From Cyanophora paradoxa (Eukaryota; Glaucocystophyceae; Cyanophorales; Cyanophoraceae): a DNA stretch of 64,000 nucleotides. The notes beneath the pieces are model-generated. The model searched no databases. It worked only from the letters and a program-made list of their open reading frames with translations, and was not told the DNA's origin. The stretch is from the NCBI GenBank assembly GCA_004431415.1, contig QPMI01000572.1:124001-188000 (forward strand), in the 5' to 3' direction. A program made the translations under genes and the position numbers. Below, piece after piece: positions 21,201 to 33,591 of this stretch (within the stretch, counting starts at the first letter, position 1; each line of letters opens with the position of its first letter).

Positions 21201-21387
21201 CCTGCGTCGGCGGGCGCGCGCTCGAGTGCGTCGGCGACGTCGACCGCGGCTGGGTGGTCGCTCCCGCCGCCGCGGCCGCGGGCTTCTGTGCGGCCTGACT
21301 GCTACCTCGCGCTGGAGGCGACTGCAGCTGCTTCGCTGCCGCCTTGCGGCGGTCGCGGGGGCCTTTCTTGCAGCACGCGCTTCCCAT
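12226..21387 (-). CDS. STAND-type protein: N-terminal lipidation signal, helical region, NACHT, pentapeptide repeats, WD40-like repeats
   Basis: ATG at 21387-21385 begins MGSACCKKG, a typical N-myristoylation (Gly2) plus palmitoylation (Cys5, Cys6) signal. A Pro/Ala/Gln-rich stretch and alpha-helical exons (about 18900-20900) follow. The NACHT NTPase (about 16800-18650) has Walker A GEPGSSKST, Walker B LVLLLDAYDELE, a helical part with ENPFTLKRA and LYDAFVEGWFGRQW, and the winged end HVRFLHK / LEYFVAEEMFEK. A linker leads to pentapeptide repeats (16010-16215; GADLRGADLTGCGLQEANLA), then WD40-like units (about 13650-15950) such as DGSRALATSGSLLMLWDL. Several introns are GC-AG. STAND NTPases of this kind act as ligand-sensing switches, so a sensor or immune-like role at a membrane is inferred. 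The last part (12226-13640; DWKYSAANFLESAKV, AYVWDVEVSALRTNP) is not recognised and might be a separate gene. Confidence 0.72.
13650..15950 (-). repeat. WD40-like repeat exons of the STAND gene
   Basis: Successive exons, most starting right after an acceptor ending in ATGCAG or TGCAG, begin with a DGSR/DGAR/DGRR-type strand and contain a WD/WN/WS dipeptide (VWDLASGLE, LWDLNQKSL, IWNLQNGES, VWDFSTGRC, GWSIASGQL). One repeat per exon implies expansion by exon duplication. Base composition is clearly less GC-rich than in all other genes of the window. Confidence 0.6.
16010..16215 (-). repeat. Pentapeptide repeats of the STAND gene
   Basis: The exon encodes consecutive A(D/N)LxG units (GSDLRGVRMPGADL, GADLRGADLTGCGL, ANLAGADLRGAKLNG), predicted to form a right-handed quadrilateral beta helix. 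It follows a helical linker with QDLIASANAMTILNRG. Confidence 0.85.
16800..18650 (-). other. NACHT NTPase domain of the STAND gene
   Basis: Walker A is at about 18448-18474 (GEPGSSKST, with Ser where a second Gly is usual). Walker B is at about 18133-18170 (four hydrophobics, then DAYDE, the NACHT form with paired acidic residues). Downstream motifs VIVTCRSSLL (sensor 1-like Arg) and ENPFTLKRA fit the NACHT helical domain. Exons are joined at GTGCAC, GTTCAT and GTACGC donors. Confidence 0.75.
20214..20276 (-). other. GC-AG intron in the STAND gene
   Basis: On the minus strand the exon ends CGGCAG, the intron begins GCGAGTG and it ends TACGCGCAG. Splicing joins LVAFCLRQ to LKDLSPKLAPGD in phase 0. 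Confidence 0.7.
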
Positions 21388-21996
21388 CTTTGCGATGCGA
21401 GGCAGTGCACTACCGGTAGAGCGCAGTAGGACGGCTGATCATGAAGGGCGCAGCAGGACGGCGACTCGGGCGACGCCATGATGGCGAAAACGGAGCGGCG
21501 TGATGGCCGAAGTTGCCGAAAACCCGACCGGCGCAAACCGTACCCCCCCCCCCCCGCCCCCCTTGGCTGCAACTTGCCTGCAACTTAGGTTGCAATTGCA
21601 AGCGCTAGCTATAGCCGGCCGGGCCCGGCGCCGAGGCTCGCTCAGCGGCTGATGATTTCGAAAGCGTATGAGGCGCCGGCGGCGGTACCGCGGGAGCGCG
21701 ACGCGCATAGCTACAGAGAAGTACTAGTACTAGTACACGCGCGCGCGCGGCACGAGCTTGCCCCGGCCCCGCGCGCGCGTGCGCAGCCCCGGGCGGCGCC
21801 GACGCGCGCGCGTGCTCGAGCTCGGCGCTTGCTGCCAAGCATGGCTGTACCTGACTTAAGCTTAGTTCCGGTCCCTTTCCCTCCCCGGCTATCCAGCTAG
21901 AGTCGCCACGGCTCGCGATAGTCGAGATTATTGACGGTACAGAGGCGCCGCGAGGCGGGCGCAGATCTAGAGGCGCCGAGCACCTAGAGGCGCCGC
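21388..21996. other. Intergenic region upstream of the STAND gene
   Basis: Lies between the AAA ATPase stop and the STAND gene start, both on the minus strand. It holds a C-run at 21545-21560, a run of alternating CG at 21735-21800 and a short GTACTAGTACTAGTAC near 21720-21735. No exon was identified. It presumably contains the STAND promoter and the ATPase 3' end. Confidence 0.45.
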
Positions 21997-24900
21997 CTAG
22001 GGCTCGGTGGAGGTCGGGGGCGCGTGCGCCTCGGGCTCCGCCTCGAATTCGAAGTGGAACCCCAGGCGCCGGCTGCCACGGCGGGGCGCCAGTCAGCGCC
22101 AGCCGGGGCCCGGGGCCCGGGGCCCGGGGGCGGTCTGGAGGGCCTCTGACCTGGACTTGGAGCGGGAGCCGCCGTCCCCGTACGTCTCGTTCCACGTCCG
22201 CAGCTGCGGAGGGGTACAGGTGAGAGACGGCGCGCGGGCCCCGGGGGGCGGGGGCACCTGATCCAGCGTGCCGCCGTCGTTGCTCACCGAGGCGCTCACC
22301 TGCCGCGCGGCCTCAGAAAGGGGTACGCGAGCACCGGGAGGGGTACGGGGCACCTCCATGAGGCCCTTCCGGAAGTCGTCGAGGCAGATGGGCCGCAGCG
22401 GGGGGGTAGGCCGCTCGCTGCCCGGCGCTCAGGGGGTACGCCGCGAAGGGCGAAAAAAAGGAAGGGGCTGTACCCGTCGTCGTCCTCCACGAGCGGCCAC
22501 GAAGGCGCCGGCTGCCGAAAGGGTCAGAACGGGCAGATCGGAAGCCATCGAGGGCCTTGCTCGCCTGGGCGGCGCCGCCGGCCGCGGCGGCCGCCTCCGC
22601 CTCGGCCGCCTCGGCGCGGAGGTAGTCGCGGATGGGCTGGTACGCCGCCGAGATGCACCTGCGCGGGAGCGGGCGCCGGCTCGGGCCGGCCCCGGCGGGG
22701 CGGGGCTGCGGGGGGTACGGGCGCCGCACAGGTTCTTGAGGTCGCTGCCGGAGTAGCCCTTCGTCATCCTGCGGCGCCCTGTCAGAGACGGGGGGGGGGG
22801 GGGAGGGGGATGGGCCGGGGGGTACGAGCGCGCCGGGCGATCTCGTCGAAGGAGACGTCGGCGGCGAGCTCCTCCGCCGCCAGAATCACCTGAGCGCGCG
22901 TCGGGGGGGAGGGGGGGAGGAGGGGGAGGGGGCGGGGCGGACGCGGAGGATCTTGGCGCGGTTCTCCGCGTCCGGCAGGTCCACTGCGCCCCGCCCGCTC
23001 GAGGGGGCGGGAGGGGGAGGGGGGTACGGGGCGGACCGAAGAAGCGGCGGGAGAAGCGGCGGAGGACGGCCTCGTCGAGGTCGAAGGGCCTTGGGGGGGG
23101 GGGGGAGTTAGAGGCCGGAGGGGGCGGGGGAGAGGGGGAGGCGGGGGCACCGGTTGGTGGCGGCGAGGACGAGGATGCGCTCCGACTCGCGGCTCCGCAG
23201 CCCGTCCCACAGGCTCATCCTGCCGCCGGGGCCGGTCAGGCGGGGCGGGCAGGCGGGGCGGGCGGGGCGGGCGTGAGGGGGCTGGGGCGGACAGCTCGTT
23301 TTTGACGGAGCGCGAGCTCTCGAAGTCGCGCTCCCCGCGCCGCCCCATCATGCTGTGCCCCGCCGCCCGGCTCAGAAGGGCAGGGAACGCGCAGGGGGCG
23401 GAGGCAACAAGGGCGCGCCTGTCGACCTCGTCGATGAAGATGACGGTGGGGGCCATGCGCGACGCCAGGCTGAAGAGCGCCCGCACCAGCCTGGCCCGGG
23501 ATCAGGGCCCCGCAAAACAAGACTCCTGTCCAGGGGGGTACGCGCACTTCTCGGACTCGCCGAAGAACTTGGAGTTGATGGAGGAGTGGGAGACGGCGAG
23601 GAAGGCCGCCCCCGCCTCCGTCGCCACCGCCTGCGCCCCGGGGTTAAAAGGGGGGGGGGGGGGGGGGGCGAAGGGAAGAGGTGAGGGGGTAGGGGCACCT
23701 TGGCGAGCATGGTCTTGCCCGTGCCCGGTGGCCCGAAGAGCAGCACGCCCTGCGACACGAGCAAGTCAGAATGAGGGGGAGGGGAAGGGGAGGGGTAGGG
23801 GATGCGGGCGCCTTTGTGGGCCGCGTGAGGTTGCCGCGCCGGAAGAGCTCGGGCCGCCTGAGGGGCAGCATCACCAGCTCCTTCAGCGACTCCTTCACTC
23901 CTGCCCGGGGGGTAAGCGAAGGGGGGGGGAAGAGAGGGGGGTACGGCACCGTCGAGGGCCCCGATGTCCTCGAAGCGGACGTTGATCTCGTGGGGGGGTA
24001 TGACCTCCGACATGAGCGCCGCCTGCGGGCGCGGGAGCGCTCGGACGCGGGGCGCCGGGGGGTACGGAGGGCGGGGCACCTCGTGCTCGTTCTTGGGCCC
24101 CTCGCGGAGGACGGCGGCGGCGCGGGAGAGGGGCGGCTCGAGGGCGGCCGGCGGGCTCCCCGGCCCCTCCGAGGCGAGGCCGGCCATGCGGAGGGCCCAG
24201 CGTAGCGAGGCGGCCCGGATGCGGGGCGGGGCGGGGCCGGCGGGGGCCCCGGCCCCGGCGCGGCGGCGGGGCGGCGGGGCGGTGGCGGCGTGGTGGGCGA
24301 GGGCGTAGGCGGCGACGCGCTCGGCGGCCTGCACGCTCAGCTCGTGCAGCCGCAGCGACGGGAACTCGGACAGCGAGGCCGGCGGGGAGGAAGAGGACGA
24401 GGAGGGGCCGGGGCGGGGACGAGGAGGAGGAGGTCGAAGGGGCGGGGGCCGCGGAGGAGGGGGCGGGGCGGCGGGGCGGGCGGAGGTCGAGGCGGGCGCC
24501 GGTGCGGCCGAGGACGCGCGCCAGCAGCTCCTGGTTCGCCGCCGCCGTCGCCCGGCCCCGCTCCGCCTCCACCGCCCGGTTCCACCGGTCCATCTGGGGG
24601 GGGGGGGGTCGAGGGGGGTACGCGCATGTTAAGGTGCTCGAGCCGGCGGATTCGAACCAGGAGCGAGTCGTGGAGGGGAGGAGTGATGTAGACGAGCGAG
24701 GGGAAGGCCCGCGAGAGGTCCTCCTGGGGGGTACGGGTTGGTTCGAGGGGGGTACGACGGAATCGAAGGGGGGGGGAGGAGGGAGGGGCACCGCGGCGGG
24801 GCTGGAGGAGCCGAGGGGGCGGGAGAGGCTGTCGAGGCGGGACTTGGGGAGGCCCGAGGTCACGCCCTGCGGGGGGGGTTGAGGGGGGGAGGAAGCGGGG

Positions 24901-27804
24901 CGGGGGTACGGGGCGGACGCGGAGGATGGACTCGACGCGGCGGGCGAGGGCCGAGGCCGAGGTCCGGGGGGACGTCGAGAGCGCCGAGGCCAGGCTGGGA
25001 AGGGGGGTAAAGCTTAGGCTCAGGCGCCGGGCCGACGGGGAGGGTGGGGGGGACCTCATGGGGCGGCCGCCGGGCGGGGGGCTCCCCGCACGGATGAGGA
25101 GCGCGGAGGGCCCCGCGGAGGAGGCCGAGGGGCCGCCGAGCCAGTCGGCCTCCTCAGGGTCCGAGTCGGGGGAGCCGAGGAGGGCCCCCAGGCCCGACGC
25201 GCTCAGCGACGTGTTCGACGCTGCGCACGAAGGAGGGGGGGGAGGCGGCTCAGATCGCCTTGGAAACGAATACGACCCGAGCGGGCCGGGGGCGGACCGA
25301 CGACGAGGAGCGGGGTGCCGGAGGGGACGCGGGCGAGGGCGGCGGCGACGTGCTCGGCGGCGCGCTGGCTCGAGGCGAGGGCGGAGCGCTCGACCTCGGG
25401 GAGGTAGAGGATGCAGGCGCCCTCCTGCGAGGAGAGCCGCTGGGCCGCCTCGAGCGCCCGGTCGAAGCAGTCGCGCAGGTCCAGCGCGGCGGGGCCCGGC
25501 GAGGGCGAGCGCGGGGCGAAGAGCGGGCGCGCGGGGGGCGCCCCCGGGGCATCCGAGAGCAGCATCGACGTCGAGCTCATGATCGACGCCGTCGACGGGA
25601 TCTGAGGGGCGAGGCGATCAGAGGGAGGGCCGAGGGGCGCGCTGGAGGGGGATACAAGAGGCGGGGCGGACCAGGCTGGTGAGCTTGGGCTGGGGCGGCG
25701 GCGGCTGCTGCCCCCGGGAGGCGACGACGGAGGGGGAGGAGCCGGCGGGGCGGAGGTCGGCGGCGCGGACGGGGCACGCGGGGCCGTCCTCGCCGCCCGC
25801 CCCGTCGGAGTCGAAGCGCACTCTGACCTCGTCGCGGAAGCCCTCGCGCGCCTCCGGCACCGACACGACCGCTGCGGCGGCGGGCGAGGGCGGTCGGGCA
25901 GGCGAGGGAAAGAGCGGCGGGGCGGGGGGCGGGGGGGTGGGGGGCGGAGGGCGCACTGCCGAGGTCGCCGGGGCGGGGCGCCGGGCCGTCCGACCCGGCC
26001 TCGAAGACGCCGACGAACTGGACGCGGTCGCCCCGGCGGAAGGCGGCGGGGCCGACGGAGGGGCGGGGCGAGCCGCGCTCCTCCTCCTCCGCCTCCGCCG
26101 AGGCCGACCGCAGCGCCGCCATCGTCGCCTCGATCTCCCGCTGCCCGCCCCGCGCGTGAGCCCTCGAGCCAAACACAGCCCGACGCTTGGAGGCTGCTAT
26201 CAGGCCCCCTAAAGCACGCTCCCGCTTGAAGCTTCCAAACCCGTTGAAGCTGAATGTCTAGCTCTAAGCTTCCCAGCTTATCGGAACTCGACACTGGGAG
26301 GAATTCGTTCTAAATTTGATCTGAGGCGAACCTTGATGGCCGAGAAGCCGCGGACGGCGCCCTCGACCGCCTCCTCGGCCCCGGCGGCGCCCTGGGCGCC
26401 AGCCGGCGCCGGCGGCGGCGAGGCGCTGGGCGCCGGGGGCGGCGAGATCGAGGCCAAGCCCGTGTGCCGCGCCGACAGGATCGCGCTCACCTGCCAGGCG
26501 CCCCCGTGAGCGCCGCCGCGGCCGCGGCCGTCGCGCCGGGGGAAGAGGCGGGCGGCGGGGCACCTTCTCGGCGTTCGAGAGGTCCGTGCGGTCCTGCAGG
26601 AGGCGCGCCGCCTCCACCTGCGTACCAGGATGGGCGGGGGTGGGGAGGAGGGGGAAGATGGGAGGGTACCTCGGCGGGGGTGACGGCTAGCCAGGAGCTG
26701 GCGGCGGTGGGGGCGAGGACGGGCGGGGTGCGCCGGACGATGCCGGCGAGGCGGGCCGCGGGGCGACGACGGAGGCGGGCGGGGCCCCCGCGGGGCGGGG
26801 GCGTCCCGGCGGCGGGGGTACTGCTTCTCCTCGAGGGCGCGCTCGCGCGGCGGGCGTCGAAGGTGACGAGCGGGCAGCGCATCGCCTTCGCCAGGCTCTG
26901 CACCAGCATTTCCGCGTACCGCTCCGTGCCTGCGGGGCCCGCCGGCCGCCTCAGCGGGGGCGCCGCCGCGCGCAGCCGGCGCGCGCGAGGCGCGCACCGG
27001 ACTGGCCGCGCAGGAGCACGCGGGGGCTGGCCCACGAGAGCCCTTCCGCGTAAGGCACGAGGTCGGGGCGCCGCAGGTGCAGCGCGGCCTGCGGGGCGCG
27101 GCTCGAGCGGGGTGGGGGCGATTCGATCTGGCGGGGCGATTCGATCCGGGCGCACGCAGTTCTCGAGGAGCTCGCGCGTCTCTGGCGCCACGTAGAACTG
27201 CGAACGGCTCAGAGAGCCGCAACAGGCGGCGACGTCAGGAGCAGCGCCGCACCGGCAGCTTGTCAAACGTGGCCCAGCGTGGCGACGGCTGCTGCCGAAT
27301 CTGCAGGAAATCTTCATCGCCGGCGCTGGCAGAGCTCGCGACGGGCCTGCTGCTGATCCGGTCGTACACTGGCAGGCCGCTGGAGCCGACGCCGCTGTCA
27401 TCGTCGCCCAGCGCGCTGGAACTTGACAGCGGCGACGACCCTTGGTTTGGCATGCCGTTCGGGGCGCTTGGTTCGCTGCCGGGGGCTGCCGCGGCTCCAG
27501 CGGGGCTTGCACATGACACCTCTACGAGCTCCGCGACGACGCGCTCCGCCCCGCCGGCTCCCCCGCCAGATCGGCGCGGCGGCCCGAGATACGAGAGCCG
27601 CTGTCGCAGCGGCGCGCTGAAGCCCATGAAAGACGAATTCCTGATTTGCCGCTGCGCAATCCTGTGCTGCCGAAGGACTGATGGGAGCGATTGGTGGTGG
27701 TGGTGGTCGCGGGAACCCCGTTGGAGCACGGCTGCTGGTGCGGGTGCGACCTGTGATACCGCCGCCGCCGGCGGCGCGATGGCGAACGCTGGACCGGCCG
27801 GCAT
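21997..27804 (-). CDS. DAA1/Msp1-like AAA ATPase of the plant type
   Basis: Many short exons read in phase from ATG 27804-27802 to TAG 21999-21997. A His/Ser/Ala-rich N-terminus is followed by FYVAPETRELLENC, SWASPRVLLRGQSG and MLVQSLAKAMRCPLVTFDAR, the degenerate first nucleotide-binding-like block seen in large plant AAA proteins. The C-terminal AAA domain has Walker A GPPGTGKTMLAK (near 23711-23734), Walker B VIFIDEVDS, SVKNELMSLWDGL, a sensor ILVLAATN and arginine finger-type RRFSRRF. The lid follows with GYSGSDLKNLC and AAYQPIRDYL, and the end is LRTWNETYGDGGSR. Family members form hexamers that pull proteins out of membranes or complexes; the substrate here is unknown. It is divergent from malic enzyme. 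The start is the first in-frame ATG after the gap; a few GC donors (after CAG) occur. Confidence 0.85.
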
Positions 27805-27983
27805 GATCCTTTCCGGGTACGCAATGTTTCCAACCGGGTACACTCAACAGAACAAAGCCGAGGTGAGCCGCCCCTTCCGCGTCCCCGGCGACTCCCGCGG
27901 CACGCCGCAAGGCAGCTCGCGCAGTTGCAACGCGAACTCAGCTTAATCGGCGCACCACACAGTTTCCGTACACGAAAGGACGA
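27805..27983. promoter_or_regulatory. Short divergent promoter (AAA ATPase / malic enzyme)
   Basis: Only 179 bp separate the two ATG codons, so one compact region must drive both genes. No TATA-like element is apparent. Inferred from gene layout. Confidence 0.5.
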
Positions 27984-31372
<3,389 letters not shown>

Positions 31373-31585
31373 GCGGGCATCCCGGCGGGCCCCGCCGCTT
31401 TCTCTCGTGGCGCGAGCGACGCGCCGAAGGACGCGCATGCAGTTCGCAAGCATCCGCCGCACATTTCTAAGTTTCTGAACCTGTCACCCACACCCTTTCC
31501 CCTTTTCGGCATAAAGAGCAGTCAGCTAGCTTATGGAATTGCACAGTAAAAACGTAAACAGATCAGCGCGCATTCCGAACAGTGC

Positions 31586-33359
31586 TCAAGAGCAGCGCTC
31601 GAACCTGGGGGCCGCCGGGGCTGGCTTCGCCGCGGTTGACGTCGCGGCTCCAGAGACGCCCACCCCCCCCGAGGGCTCCGCCTCCTCTTCGAGTTCGGTT
31701 CGCGTCCGCTTGGCGCCGCGGGTGCCGACGTCGATATCGGGCTCGGGCCCCTCGGGGTGGGCGGCGCCAGCACTGGGGCTCGAGCTCGAGCCCTGCTGTG
31801 CGGGGCCGGCCGCCCCACCGGCCCCCGGGGCCGAGGCCGAGCTCGAGCTCGAGCTCGGGCTCGGCGAAGGCTGCCCGAAGAGGCGGCACCCGCCGGGCCC
31901 CGCAAGGTACACCTGCGCCGCCCCCCGGTCTGAGAGAGATCGGTCGATCGGGGGGGGTCCAGCAGGCCGAGGCCACGCGCGCACGAAGAGGCGGGCGCGG
32001 GGCGGCAGGCGCATCGCGGCGAACTCGGCGGCGACGTGCGGCCGGTCCTCCCACACGTGCACCTGGCCCCAAGCTGATGAGGGGCGGGAGCTCAAGGGGG
32101 CCAAGGGGGCCGCAGCTACCTCGTTCACGCGGGGCAGCAGGTGGAGCATCTGGGGGGCGTGAGGGAAAGCGCAGGAGGGGCCGGCGGCCGGCGGTCGCAG
32201 GGCACCGCCTCGATCTTCAGCATCTTCTCGCCGCCTGCCCGGCCGCCGCATGCAGAGAGGAGTCAGAGGAGGCCCATGAAAGGGGGCGAGAAGCGCCGCG
32301 CGCGAGACGGACTGTCGGGGTGGAGCCGCATCATCCTGCGCATGCGCGTCGCGCCTTAGGCAGGCGCCGGCGATGGAGAGCTCGAGGGGCGCGGCGCCCG
32401 AGCCGCGCACTTGCCGCGCCCCCCGGCGCCCGTCGTGTTTGCGCCGTGCTTGTAGAGGATCAGCCGGAAGAAGCGCACGCCCGCCACCTGCGCATGCGGG
32501 ATAGCCGGCGGTCTCAGCTCCGAAATCTAGCTCCAATTGAAGCAAACGCTTGCGTACTGTGTCCAACACGTACTCTACGCCCCCGCTGCAGTTCTTGTCT
32601 CGCGACGTGAGAATCTGCGCGAGCGGCCGGCCGCGGGGCGACTTCAAATGCGGCCGCAGCGCCTGGATCGGAGGCCGACGGGGAGGCGCTCGCGGACCCA
32701 CGTGTGCGCCTCGGGGCGCTTGATCTCGCGGAGAAAGTCGGGCAGCGCGGGGCCGGGCTTCGACTCCATCGGCGGCAGGAGCGTCTCCGCGCGGCCCTGC
32801 CGGGGCGCCGCAAATTCGCACCGAGATTTGATCCGAGGGCTTTCGCGCGCACCGACCACTTGTCGCCGAAGGGCCAGGCCTTCCCGGTGCGCTCGAAGTA
32901 CATACGCGCACCCTCCTCGCCCTCCGGCGTCATAAAGAGCGTGTTGTCGAAATCTGCAGGCTTTGCCGATAAGCCGATGTCTCTGCCCCCCCCCTCCCCC
33001 CCCTCCCCCCCCTCCCCATAAGCCGAGTCGCCGCGCGCGAGCTAGAGCTCGAACGGGCGCAGCCCCCTTTCGAGAGGGCCACCACGCGCACCGAAGATGT
33101 TCTGAGAAACGGCGAATAGTGAACGAGAAACGCGCGTACGATTCGATCGCTTAGCGTAAGAATGGATCCGGAATTCGGAATTCGAAGCGCTCGAATCAAA
33201 GCGCGCGCGCTCACCAGCCTGCATGAGCTCTAAAACGAGCAGAATGAGGGCGGCGGCGATGCGAGCGCACCGGGTAACCTCGTTCGCCGGCGCCTCCTTC
33301 CCGCTGTAGACGAGCTTGCCCTTGATGCTTTTGAGAACCTGGGTCTCACAGTAAGCCAT
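31586..33359 (-). CDS. HAD-fold protein resembling the Swiss Army Knife RNA-repair-like (HAD_SAK_1) family
   Basis: ATG at 33359-33357 (an upstream exon cannot be excluded), stop TGA 31588-31586. A short N-terminal exon with a hydrophobic segment (ARIAAALILLVLELMQ) is followed by the HAD motif I DFDNTLFMTPEGEEGAR, then AWPFGDKWSGRAETLLPP, a motif II-like ILTSRD, LYKHGANTTG and VHVWEDRPHVAAEFAAM. The order (D-x-D-x-T-x-F-x-T-P, W-x-x-P/A-E-x-L, LTSRD, YKHG-NT, EDRPHV) matches the HAD phosphatase-like domain grouped in Pfam as HAD_SAK_1. The C-terminus is a Ser/Glu/Pro-rich, probably disordered tail. Substrate is unknown. It is convergent with malic enzyme (213 bp apart) and divergent from the metallophosphoesterase gene. 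Confidence 0.62.
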
Positions 33360-33591
33360 ATTGCGCTCCTGCTTCCGCTCCGGCACCTGCGGGAGCGTAG
33401 GCGCGGCGGCGCATTCAGGAACGCGCGCAAAGACCTAGCTCTGGCAGCGCACGCGGTTTGTCCCGATCATCCTTAAGCTTTGGCGTCGTTGCTTGATTTG
33501 CTTGTACCCCTCGACCGTCCAGCATTGCAAGCTTCAATCTTATCCAGCACCGGACCAGCTCGAACCGCACCAGTTCTCGCCGCACTGCTCG
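33360..33591. promoter_or_regulatory. Divergent promoter (HAD protein / metallophosphoesterase)
   Basis: 232 bp between the chosen starts of two phosphoesterase-type genes. A CCCGCAG at about 33390 on the minus strand could be an acceptor, so part of this may be a 5' intron of the HAD gene. Confidence 0.4.

Noticed and set aside
24640-24680. GGATTCGAACC B-box-like word suggesting a tRNA
   Set aside because: It lies in a coding exon of the AAA ATPase (reading LLVRIRRLEHL), with no tRNA fold around it.
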